Below are positions 24,774-36,800 of a stretch of DNA of 64,000 nucleotides, piece after piece. Source of the DNA: Crambe crambe (lineage: Eukaryota > Porifera > Demospongiae > Poecilosclerida > Crambeidae). The DNA lies in the NCBI GenBank assembly GCA_963924555.1, contig OZ004596.1:558001-622000 (forward strand), in the 5' to 3' direction. A model generated the notes under the pieces. The model did no database searches. It saw only the letters and a program-made list of their open reading frames with translations, and had not been told where the DNA came from. Made by a program: the position numbers and the translations under genes. Positions within the stretch are counted from its first letter, which is position 1. Each line of letters starts with the position of its first letter.

Positions 24774-27700
24774 TGATATTGTATCATCAACATACGTATT
24801 TCAATTATTAATATAATCTCGACGTTTCGGCTGGACTACTCCAGCCTTCATAAGGAATAATCTCAAAAAAAATTTTTTTTTAATAATAAAATAAAAATAA
24901 TAATTCAATAGAATTAGTTCTCATAAAATTAGCTTATGAAACAAACCACCAACGTTTCAACCAGAATACTCTAGCCTTCATTCTATTGAATTTTTATCAT
25001 GTTAGCTGAGAATAATAAGCAAAAATAATAATAAAAATAAATGCAGTACCAAATGCAGTACTATTGGTCTTCTGAATACTATTTTAGATATTATCAGCAC
25101 TGAACAGTTACAAAACTTTAAAAGCTATAATCTGTTCACATACGTACTTACAAATTCATACACAGTAGAACCAAACCCTGCTCATGCATACTGTCTATAT
25201 ATTTATAACTCTTTTTCCTGATCACAAATTGCCCATCTAATAACATAAATTGTTTATGTCCTCTGGCTATTATTTGTATCATTTTCATTTCAAATTTTGT
25301 TTTTCTCCTGATGAAGGCTGGAGTAGTCCAGCCGAAACGTCGAGATTATATTAATAATTGAAATACGTATGTTGATGATACAATATCATATAATAAAAAT
25401 ACAGATAGACAAACGAATTTTCACGAACAATAATAATAATAATAATGTACCTTGAATTTCATAAGTTGTTAGCATACGAATATTTTTCAATTTCTGGAAC
25501 CTCTTACGTGCTATATGTCTTGTGCGAACAAGCTGCACATCAAATTGATAACATCACTTATACATGCATGCAGTTATTACAAATAAACCAAATCACCTGA
25601 GTTCGTGAAGCTGTGACCAGGCATACTTTGGTTAAATCTCTTCTACCCCAATCAGAGGGCCATGAATGCACTGCAAATTTCTCCACCTGTTGCAGGATAA
25701 GTTGTGCTTCCACATCATTGTCTGTTGTGGAACTGACACTTGAGCAGATGAAAAGTAATGGAAATGTGGCATCAGGGTGATGGTGAGCATTCAGAGGACG
25801 AGGTTTGATCTTCTTCTTATAAAAGAGCTGGTTTGGGATTTTCACAATGTCTTCATGACAACGGTAATTTGTATTGAGGAAGACCATATGGTCCAATGCT
25901 TGACCACCACATTTCTTATACAAGTCTTGAAGTCTCTCCAGGAGTGAATACTTCAAACCATTCTCACGAGCTTCTTCTCCAAACACAAGCAGTGATGGTC
26001 CCACCTAAAATAAAATTAAAATATTTGCTCTAATACCATTATAGTTACTTCAACTAACTTGACATGAATCTCCTGCAATTACTATCTTGGTATCGAGAGC
26101 AGCTAGGCAGAGTGGTGCTATACTTTCAGGTTCTCTGGTTTGAGAACCTTCATCCAATAGAATATGAGTGAAGAATCCAGCTTCATGTATACTTAAGAGT
26201 GATCCTGCACTTAAAAATGTAGCTACCACTACAAAATATTCAAGAACATCACGCTGATATAAACGTAAATATTCATCTTTATTTTTGTAACACCACTTAA
26301 ACCAAGAATTAGTACGCTTTGAAGTCAGACGAATAAGTTTAACTCTCCATGGATGATGTTCATGTTTAGTCATTGGACCAAAGTACTGCTCAATGTAATG
26401 ATCAACAGAAGACTGATGATGAGCACAGATGAGAACCCTCACAGGCTTTTTGCTACTTCTTCCCTGTTCTACAAGACAACGTGTAGTGATGGCCAGCAAT
26501 CGTGTCTTACCTGTGCCAAAAGATCCATTCACAATAACTGGAGGAGATCTTGAGTCACTAGAAAGAATCGTGCTCAGAGCTCGTAGTTGATCATCCAGAT
26601 TAATATCAAAATTACTTGGTATTTGAGATAACAACTGATGCACATGATGACTAGAAGTACATGTGGAAAGAGGCAGAAAATCTTGAGGCAATGGCATTAT
26701 TCTAGCAATGATCTCTGGTTCAATATTATTAATAGCCTTAATTAGACTATCAAAGTAGGAATGCTTAACTTCAAACTCTATGCTCAGATTCTCCAGATTT
26801 GTCGGACTTCTTGGTAAGGGTTTTGAAACAATTTTAGACAACATCCCTTCATCTTTATCTTTAATGGCTACATACATCTTCTCATCACAATGTTCAAAAT
26901 TTTCCCGGAGAATCTCTACTGCTACTTCATCTTCTCTCCCTTCTGAGACTATGAATGCTCCTTCACTAGACTGAGTGGCATATGCTATTTGGTCTGCACT
27001 GAGATTTGAAAAATACCCATAACGCACACGGCAGCCACTTTGAGACCATATCCACTCTGGCTTAAGCTTGGATTGAAATAAATGTAAGTCACATTTCTGA
27101 TCACACCTGCATGGATATCAAAGCAACAAGTCCCCTATAATTATACAGCTCTATACGCTCTGTAGCTAATTAACTTACTTCTCTGTGAGTCGCTTAATGT
27201 GTGTCTTCTCTTCCCAACAAGTAAGATTGTAAAATTTCTTCTTGTAGTTAACTCTAGTAAGCTCCTCTTTGATAATTTCTTCATCTAGCAGCTCTCTTTC
27301 TACTCTTTCTTTAAATTTATTGGGATAATGTTCAGTCAGTTTTGGAGTGACATGAACAGCCATTGGTTGGGGAGGATTCTGGTAAGATAGCAGAGGAATC
27401 GGTCGGGGAGGATTCTGGTAAGATGGAGAAGGTAGCGGAGGAAATGGTTGAAAAGGTTGGTGGTAAGGTAACAGTTGAACTTGGTGGTGAGGTAAAGGTT
27501 GTTGAACTTGGTGGTGGGATAAAGATTGGTAGTAAGGTAAAGGTTGTCGAACATGATGATGTGGTACAACCTGCTGGTATGGACTGTGCAAATCAGGCCA
27601 AGATTCTTGCTGATAAGTATGTGGTGGAACCTATAATTGCATGATTATGCTGAATCGATATAGAATTTCATTGAACTTAAAAAATCAATGTAGCAAGAGA

Positions 27701-30012
27701 TAAATATGGGATAGGACTATTGTAGGGGTCAGGAGCTGACCTGGGTTCAGAATATGAAAGCTGTCTGAAACAGCTAGAGCTTATTGCATTTTGTGCTAAG
27801 TGGATTGTAGGCACTTGGCTTTCTAAGTGCTTGTGGTAAGCATTATACAGCCTCCTGTGTATGCAGCTGCCACAACCACTGCAATATCTTAGTCTAATAG
27901 GTCAAAGTACAAATGACTTTCACCAACTGCTTCGCTTGCTGATTGAATATGTTACACAAACATACCCTAGTGTTATACTATCATCAAAATGGCTAATTGT
28001 TGACTAAGAGCAATTGAGATTTCAGATATACTCTGCACAATATTGTGACATAATATGAGGGATATTCTATCATAGATATACTAGACTACGTACACAGGAT
28101 TGGAAACAGGGCATGCGCGCGTAGAATTTATAGACCATCCGTGTAGGTACCTGGCGAACAGAGAAATCTTACACAAAATAAGAAAGAGGATGAAAGGCAA
28201 GGTATTTAGCGCAGCAATAATTATGATTATAAGTGAAAAGGCTCAATGACCTATAGCTGTAGTAGTTTATCATGTCAGTTTAGTCTATTTACTGTTGCTA
28301 TGGAAGAAAAACGTGGAAACAGGTGACTGAAAAGTTTTGTGGCACTCCTACTACTAAAATAGAAGTCTAGCTGCCTTACTTTTGGTATAAAATGAAAGAT
28401 ACTAGTTGACCATATGTACTCAAGTAGTTTTAATTTTGTGCAGGGCTGGAGATGGCATGCCATTTGCCATTGATGGTTTAAGAAGCCATTTCACTATGTT
28501 GTTGTTCGTATATGAGGAGATGAGATACCTTCTTGTACACTGGGGCAGCTTTACTCTTCATCTTGATCCCTCAAAACAAGTATATCACAACAAATCTCTC
28601 GATGAATTGGATATTCAGCAGTGCACTATCAGTACTTGTTATTATCATTTTTTTATTATAACATGAAAGGAAATATGTGTAAAGTGACAGTATTAGTTGC
28701 TACATTATAGTATCCTTCTTTACTATAGCTTTTCTTGACAGCCAGCCATGGGTAATCTGAAGAAACAGTAACATCAACATGATTTTTTTACAGGCACCTT
28801 TAAAAAGTACATATGTACATATAAATGATCACTACCTAACAGATTAGTGGGGAAAAAGAGACTATACTTTTAACATCCAAGCTCCAGAGGTCCACAAAGT
28901 CGAACTACCATTGTTACTCGCAATTATACCCTCTAACACTTGAGAAACCAGCCTTTTTAAGAACTATGCTTGTTTAGCACTATACTAGCCCACTCTTTGC
29001 ATTCTTTGAACTTTGAACTTACCAATTGGCTATAGTTTAGCAGAAATTTGGCACACTACTTCTCCTCCCCTGTTTGTTTGGGGAAATTTAGCACGAACAG
29101 CTGCCTACACGGATTGTCAGTATTGTCGTTATGGGCGCACGTGACCTGTTTCCAATCCTGTGTACGTAGTCTAGTATATCTATGATTCTATACAGATAGG
29201 ATATTAAGTAGGACCCACTGTATTCTTGGAAACGTGGCTGCATGTACGTACCTATCAGTGATTGTAATATCAGGTGATCTACCACAGCACACACACAGGA
29301 CACCATTTTAGTAAGAATTCTACTAATTCAGTTGAAAATAAATTCATGAGTTCACCTCAGCTTACTACTGACTGACTTTATGGTTTAATTTTTCAGCTGA
29401 AACCCAGATTCTAGTTGACTCACCTGATTTCTGGCTCCCTGACTTGAGACTGTACCTCCTGGATTAAAAGAAATGCAGCTAGCTAGACTAGGAATCATGG
29501 ATATATTACTGTCAGCTTTAAACAGACTTACGATAGGCCTATAACCCTAGCTATAACACATGAATAATACTGTCCATACTAGACATAGCTACCTGCATAG
29601 CATAACTAAATCACATGATTTCAGAAGCACATGCACACATACTGGATCGTTCATTACACACGGCTAGCAAACCCCCTAGCAATTATGTACCTGAATTCAT
29701 TACACTAGACCTCAATGCTCTATTCCACTGAATTCGTTCTGCCTGGCCATGAGCATAGGTACACTCATCCCTTTTGCAAGTTGTTGGTTCACACATTCCA
29801 ACACTTGTTACATGACCAGGAAAGCGTGATGGCAATTCTCGAATAGACCTTTCAGTGGTTTCCAGCCTTTTCAGCCTCTCATTCCACTTGACGAAAAATC
29901 CATTAGTGATGTCAGGAAAGTGGGGACAGTCCACAATAGGAAAAATATGGCGATACTCATAGAAACACTCGCGACAAATAAAAGCTTGGTCACCGAGCCG
30001 CCGACTCATCAT
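15623..30012 (-). CDS. HELZ2-like: Gene C: HELZ2-like triple-helicase RNB exoribonuclease, complete, mosaic
   Basis: Exons: 30012-29691, 29458-29424, 27630-27179, 27106-26059, 26004-25597, 25532-25451, 24695-24314, 24259-23999, 23927-23734, 23674-23592, 23527-23271, 23216-22211, 22151-21735, 21673-21586, 21529-17884, 17830-17739, 17676-17488, 17423-17295, 17232-16553, 16495-16250, 16193-16040, 15975-15796, 15741-15623. They total 10,470 nt, 3,489 aa, in frame throughout. Domain order matches gene B: zinc module, His/Gln/Pro-rich linker, helicase A in exons 4-7 (about 270-900), Ser/Thr linker, helicase B (from 1,090), RNB within the 3,646-nt exon (1,679-2,893), helicase C to the end. The 3' half is almost identical to gene B (the big exon has the same length), while the 5' half resembles gene D, so the gene is a mosaic. 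Introns 2 and 6 hold inverted-repeat elements absent from gene D. The start codon lies only 42 bp from a duplicated gene D 3'-end remnant, so the promoter must overlap that remnant. Confidence 0.92.
24721..24771. repeat. (AAT)n microsatellite
   Basis: About 17 perfect TAA/AAT triplets in gene C intron 6, directly beside the 619-bp inverted-repeat element; a shorter AAT run also follows near 25429-25445. Confidence 0.9.
24772..25390. mobile_element. MITE-like element with 80-bp terminal inverted repeats, in gene C intron 6
   Basis: 24772-24851 is a perfect inverted copy of 25311-25390. The element is 619 bp, has no coding capacity, and abuts an AAT repeat. Each arm contains a near-palindrome (GGCTGGACTACTCCAGCC). 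A degenerate extra copy of the inner arm lies near 24951-24983. The matching intron of gene D (40337-40387) is only 51 bp and lacks it. Confidence 0.8.
28071..29184. mobile_element. 1.1-kb inverted-repeat DNA element in gene C intron 2
   Basis: The ends are perfect 40-bp inverted repeats (28071-28110 and 29145-29184), with weaker similarity extending to about 95 bp. The 7-bp direct repeat ATTCTAT flanks both ends (28064-28070, 29185-29191), as expected for a target-site duplication. No transposase is visible inside, so it is non-autonomous. Gene D has an empty site near 43117. The 7-bp flank hints at a cut-and-paste family, but I cannot name one. Confidence 0.8.
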
Positions 30013-30053
30013 ATTATCATACGTACCTTCAGGAAAGATGCTACCTCGTGGCT

Positions 30054-30689
30054 AGGTTATTCACATGAAGGGCCAGGTGTCCTTAGCTAGCTAGCTAGCT
30101 AGCTCGATATACGTATACATAGTAACGCCCCCTAGCCCCCGAAAATTCCCCCAATAATAATTATCGTTACATCATAATAAAGAAAACAAAGAAGTACATC
30201 AACTAGATAGCTAGCTCTTTCTTGGAAACTGATGAGCATCCACAATACATTTCTTCTCCTTATAATGGTCCAGTAAGTGCTTCCATGTATCATCATATCT
30301 CAGTAGCATTTGGTTACCTGCACTCCATCACATAATACTCATAGATTATAAATAGCAAAAAAGTATCTCACCAATGATGACAAGACCATACTTGCTCCTG
30401 GTAATGCCCACATTGATTTGATGCTTATCAGTGATGAAGCCAAGATGCTCCAATAACCAGCTTCTATCAGCCTGCACATGGAGTGGATTCCTTATCTCGT
30501 CACATGGTAGCGTGCACACAGTGGACAGAATGACAATCCCATACTCATCACCTTTATGATATCATAGTATTATTCATAATACATATTGTATTTTGTGCAC
30601 TGACAGACCCTGACTCTCGTTGATGGATGCCACCTTCAGTTTCCTGATATCTCTAGTTGCTTGACTTTCTGTTTGAATTTTGTCCTTCT
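30054..30689 (-). pseudogene. Duplicated 3'-terminal exons of gene D (truncated copy)
   Basis: Tandem copy of 30690-31334. It holds a full copy of the last exon (30317-30211, stop kept), a full copy of the motif VI exon (30551-30372) and only the 3' part of the preceding exon (30689-30609). With no upstream coding part it cannot be a gene by itself. Its splice sites are intact, so it might act as alternative terminal exons of gene D. It fills the space up to 42 bp before the gene C start codon. Confidence 0.75.
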
Positions 30690-30848
30690 AGGTTATTCAC
30701 ATGCAGGGCCAGGTGTCCTTAGCTAGCTAGCTCGATATACGTATACATAGTAACGCCCCCTAGTAATTCCCCCCCCCTGAAAATTCCCCCAATAATAATT
30801 ATCGTTACATCATAATAAAGAAAACGAAGAAGTACATCAACTAGATAG

Positions 30849-33800
30849 CTAGCTCTTTCTTGGAAACTGATGAGCATCCACAATACATTTTTTCTCCTTA
30901 TAATGGTCCAGTAAGTGCTTCCATGTATCATCATATCTCAGTAGCATTCGGTTACCTGCACTCCATGATCCATCACATAATACTCACAGATTATAATAAT
31001 AAAAAAGTATCTCACCAATGATGACAAGACCATACTTGCTCCTGGTAATGCCCACATTGATCTGATGCTTATTAGTGATGAAGCCAAGATGCTCCAATAA
31101 CCAGCTTCTATCAGCCTGCACATGGAGTGGATTCCTTATCTCGTCACATGGTAGTGTGCGCACAGTGGACAGAATGACAATCCCATACTCATCACCTTAT
31201 GATATCACACTATTATAATTAACTTTAATAGTGTATTGCATGCACTGACAGACCCTGACTCTCGTTGATGGATGCCACCTTTAGTTTCCTGATATCTCTA
31301 GTTGCTTGACTTTCTGTTTGAATTTTGTCCTTCTGTGCAGAATAAGGTGTGAGGATAGCCATCTCCTCAACTGGCACACCATGATCATGATGAAGAACTC
31401 GAGCTATCTCAACCTGAATATTGATTTTATATGTGCATTGTATCATTGCATGCATGTGACTAACACACCTGCATGCGACTAACACCTGCATGCGACTAAC
31501 ATACGCATGTGACTAACACCTGCATGCGACTAACACCTGCATGTGACTAACATATCCATGTGACTAACACCTGCATGTGACTAACACATGCATGCGACTA
31601 ACACATGCATGTGACTAGCACTTGCATGCGACTAACACCTGCATGCATGTGACTAACACCTGCATGTGACTAACACATGCATGCGACTAACATATGCATG
31701 TGACTAACACCTGCATGCGACTAACACCTGCATGCAACTAACATGCATGTGACTAACACCTACATGTGACTAACACCTGCATGCGACTACACACACTTAC
31801 AGCTTTTTTAGCTTCTATTGTGTTGAATTTTGAGTCAGTTCCAATCTTCTTTTTGCCCTCACTGCCTATTTTAGTCTCATCTTCTTTCCCAACCAAGTTG
31901 ATGAAGACGATGGGACAGTTCTGCCCTCTTGGCCAGAATCCTTCGAGTTTTGTTTCAGGGTTCTTACGCTCAATAACAGATTTAGCTGTCACCAACTTCC
32001 CATTGTAAAATTCCTCTGAAGGGAATTGACATATCTCCTTATGCTATAAAGAGATACATAACAGTAGTCAATGTCTTAATTATGAAGTTGAGCATCTCAC
32101 TCACCATTCTGTACTGTTCTTTAAGAGTGAAGGTGAACCATTTGTGTTGGGATATATGATCTACAGTATTTGCATATCTCTCAAAGAGAGAAGTAGAAAG
32201 GCCACAGTTTTTGGCCTGCTGATGATCAATCACTGGTTGGAGTTGCATGTGGTCACCAATGAGGACTGTGTGCTCACAGAGGCTGATGGGAACGACGGTC
32301 TCGGGTTCATAAGCCATCCCACACTCATCGATGATGCACTGACGAGGGGAAAGGTTTCTCCTCACCCGGTCTCCAGAGGCTTCATTGCAGGTGCAGAAAA
32401 TTATGTCAAATTTCTCCTTAGACAAAAATATCTCTTCAGCTTTGCTCAGTGTCCGCCTGTATTGATTGCAGAGTGTTCCACTTGGAATCGAACCCTGACC
32501 CCTGAGATCATGAAATTTCTTCTCAAATGAAGACAATTCAATAAATTCCTTCTCCTTTCTTTTGCATTTCCTGAGAATGTGGTGCAGAGCATACGTCTTT
32601 GCCCAGTGAGGACACTCGTAATCAGTTCCATGGGAAATTGGACTAGGTCCGGGATAATCTTTGGTTTCAACACTTCTGCTAAATATTCTTAAAATTTTCA
32701 AGTTTGGATGATTTTGTGTCCTTGCCAAATTATCGAATTTTTCTGCAGGAGGGGGGGGGGGGGGGGGGGGGGAAGTAGCAAGTTATGCTGTATAGCATAT
32801 TTCAACTTACTCAGTACCACATCCACGGATTTATTAGAAGGGCCACAATATAAGACACACTTGTATCCTGACCCAGAAGATCGCCCATTGAGAGCCTGGT
32901 TAAGTTGAGCAAACACATAAGCAATGTGAGCTCCAGTCTCAGATTTGCCAGTACCTGTAATGCATGAGTAACCATCATAGCAAAAGTTTTTAACTGTAAT
33001 ATTACCCACCAGGAGGTCCTTGTATCAACTGAAATGAATTTCGTACAGCCAATCTCATTGCTTCAACTTGTACATGGTTCAATTTTTTGGGCGACTTGAT
33101 TGCTTGGTTCCACTTAGATATCGAATAAATGAACTCATCTTCGCTGTTCAGGATTTTGTTACAAATTTTATAGTCACTTTTCGTAGCTGCAGCTAAGCAA
33201 CAAAGGTACAAGTGAATTAGATAGTCATGTATAATTATAATTGCAACCACTAACATGAAATTGTAGAGTAATCCTGCGCTACACATCTTGACAAATGACT
33301 TGCAGTGAAGCGATCATCATTTCTGGATGTTTTATTCTTTCCCAACTCCAAGAGGCCACTAAAAACCCTCCTGGAGTACGTAAAAATGACATCACACATA
33401 TTCTATAATGAGAACCCATGCACAGCAATAAAGATGGCAGATCTACCTGTAAGAAGAACTCAGGGTTATAAGTTGCACTTCAGCATAAGCATCAGATGCC
33501 AACATCAATTTCATCTTCTCAGACACTTGACAATTGACATCTCCTATGCATTCCATTTGAATCTCAACTCGCTCTTCCTTGTTAGGGTTGCCCACAACTC
33601 TGTGAACCACAAAGTGGAAAACGGCTCTTGCTTGGTGGTGAGGGTCGCAGCCATACCTCACACACACCAAGTCACCAATGCTCACTTTGAAATACTCGTA
33701 ACACTGGCTAACAAACTTGGCAGGGAAAACCATGACAACTGCTCTGGCTGGGACATAATAATGTTGATCCAAGCATTTTTTTGAAATGACTAGATTGGGC

Positions 33801-36800
33801 CATTCCAAATGTACATCACGAATGATCACAGGCTGACACTCCTTCACACTTTTCTCAGCTGCCTCTGCAAGAAGTACTGCCTTCCATAGGTCAATATACT
33901 CTTCAATACTGGCATACACTGCTTTGGAAGCTTGCTTCAAGTTGGGATCAGAGAAGCACTCTGCTGGGTGGGAGTTGTGTTGGACACAGATACGTAGGAG
34001 AGGCGAAAGTTCCACTAACTGGATGGCAGGAGAGATCACATATTCCCTAACGGACCAGGTCATCCACACTTTGAGAACATCTGACTGCTTCAATGAATGC
34101 ATCATATCACAGTCAATATGAAAACAAACTTCCTTTCCATCAAGGACTGGAGATTTACGAGCTGGTTGGAGAGGCAAATTAGGAAGAGTCTTTCTCATTT
34201 CCACCATTCTCTCATCAGTTGGATTCTTGACAAATTCCATCATCTCTAACCAGAGAGCAGGAGGAATCTCAACAACTGGACTAGGTTGTGATGCATACAG
34301 CTCTTCCTTGCAAAGGGTCGAAGGATCAGATATCTTGAACGCATTCAGTACAATATTGTGACTGGCACGTTCAGAAGTTGAATCTCTACGTGAAACACTC
34401 AGAGAGGGAATCTGTAGGATTGAAGTAGCGTAATCGCTTTGCAGTGATGTGATACGGACATTCCACTTGTACACACTTGGTCCACTTGTTTTGAATTCCA
34501 TTTTTTTGGAAAATGGACCCAAATGGTGGAGGTTGAACCTTCTCTCCTTTAAGGGTATGTGAGAGAGCTCAAATTGGGGAAAAGTCAATTCCACTCTGTT
34601 ACTGGATGCTTCACTGACAAACGCGATATAAATTTCACTACTGCTAGTGAGTCTAAAGGTCAGATTTACACTCTTGGAGCTCTTTTCGAATTCTGAGGCA
34701 TTTTTATTTTTGTTGTTCAGTGAATGACAGAGACTAACATGATCTTCTCGTGAATAATTCCTCCTCAATCCAGTGTCGAAAAGCTCCAACAACATCCGTT
34801 GGACTTCGATATCTGCATACCTACGCAGTGGAGAAGTGAAGTGTGTGTAATAATCCAGACATAAACTGCTGTGTCGATAAGTATCAGGGTCTATTTGACC
34901 ACCCTCTGTGCAGCAGTACTCAGCACGTGGATACACTAAGTGCAATTTTGAATGGACAGTCGAGAGTTGTGGATACAATCTGTCTGATCCTAACAAGTTT
35001 GAAAGAAGAACTTTATCACCAGAAGCAAGAGAATTCCGTATCTGCTCAAGAGCATAGTGAGGTATGATGAATGGGAAAGCCATTTCTTTTCTGTCTTCCA
35101 CAAAGCGAGACAGGTACAAGGAGTGAGACATGGCCGTCTCATTTTCCTTTATGTGCTGTGCTAATTCTTCCTGATTTGGATGGCCCTGCCTCCTCACTAT
35201 GGCAGTGTCTGGGTAGACAGAGTGCATCTTCTTGGCCACTTCACTATTGGCCCAGATCATCAGCTCTTCCACAAGCATGTGTGTCTGCCAGCACGAAAGG
35301 CTGTCTTCCTCGCTCACAGTGTAAGAGTAAGCTGCATCGGATTTGAGTCTCTCCTGACACATCACCTGAGCTATGTCGTGGAGAAGTTCTAGAGTTTCCT
35401 GAAGGGTTGGGTTTTGAGGATCATTATCAAATTCTCTCATGGCAGTGACTTTTGATGCAGAAATCTCACCATCCTTCAATACATGCTGGGCTTCTTCATA
35501 AGTGAGTTGGATGGCAGATCTTATACAAGAGGAAGAGAGATTGGCATTTCCGATGGTGATTACGCCCTTTTTGATCACAATCTCCCACGTGACCGACAAG
35601 ACGTCTCTGATTTTTCCAGGGGTTAAAGAGAGCAGGCACCTGGTTTTACTTGGAAGCATGTGCATGACTTTTCCTTTGCCAACACCATACACAGACGTGC
35701 CCCGAGTATGTGCAAACTTGTCGTCATCAGTACTGGGAAGTATATGCTTAGCTGCATTCACGATGTGTACACTCAACTCATACACTTCAGAATCTATTTC
35801 ATCACTCTTGAGTTTAGTGAGGGAGAGTGCATCGTCTAGGTTCTGTGCACCATCTGGGTCAATGGTGAAGACTCTTGTATTGGCTGCATGGGGCAGCACG
35901 ACTGGATCGCTGTCAAAGTCTTCAAATTCATCAGACGGCTCATCATCGTATTCAACTGAATGTGAATACTTCAAAAGACGCTCAGCATGGAAGGGGGTGT
36001 GGCCTTTAGGATACACTCCTATTACAATCCCAAGAGGATTTCTGTATTTGCTGTCCCATTTGACGAAAGCAACATTGAAGACCATATTGCGGGCAACTGA
36101 TATGGGAATGACTTGCTTAATCTGAGGAAGTGGAGCCACTTTTTCGTCTGAAGCAAGGGAATCCGAATTGAAAACGACGACATCGTTGGACTTCAAGTGA
36201 TCCTCAATTATATCTCTGTAATTCACTCCCTCCTTCTTCAAGATCAAATCTCGAGATAAACGAGGCATGTTGATCAGAGAGGGATTCTTCCTGTCAATCG
36301 GATAAAAAATAATGGGATTATCTTGGCACACTCTGCACATGAACTTCAAATCACTTCTGCTGCTTGTCGCTGGCACTTCAATCACTCGTCCATAGCAGTT
36401 CTTCGCTGTGAATACCCCAACCAATACTTTCTCTCCATCGAATGCTCCTTTCCTGTTGTATGCACCTTGTATCTGCACAACTCGTTTTCTGCTGTCAATT
36501 GGAACAGCCTCAGCTCTACGATAGCTATCAGCTTTCAGGATACAAAGGTACTTGTCTTCATACTCGACTTTTTTTCTCTGTTCTTGGGCTGTGCCTTCAG
36601 AATCGTCAATCTTCCAAGAGAGCCTAGAATCTTTACTAGTTGCAAGAATAACTTTAGCTCTTTTGCACTCACGAATACCAGAAAATACCTTTTTATACAA
36701 CTTAATGATGCTATCAAGTGATTTAGGCTCAGCAAGTGTCTGTTGTGGTTGCAAGTATATCTTCCCCAAGAGATTGAGCATGGCCTGCTCAGTTTCAGCA

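Noticed and set aside
28406-28666. 86-residue open frame inside the 1.1-kb inverted-repeat element
   Set aside because: No domain, no support as a transposase, and too short; treated as chance.
31447-31790. CRISPR-like regular repeats
   Set aside because: Units are contiguous and degenerate without unique spacers, and the locus is an intron of a eukaryotic gene.
35502-36125. 207-residue plus-strand open frame (and its twin at 49480-50103)
   Set aside because: It lies antisense to the RNB-coding exon, has no recognisable domain, and appears only where the minus strand is strongly coding.
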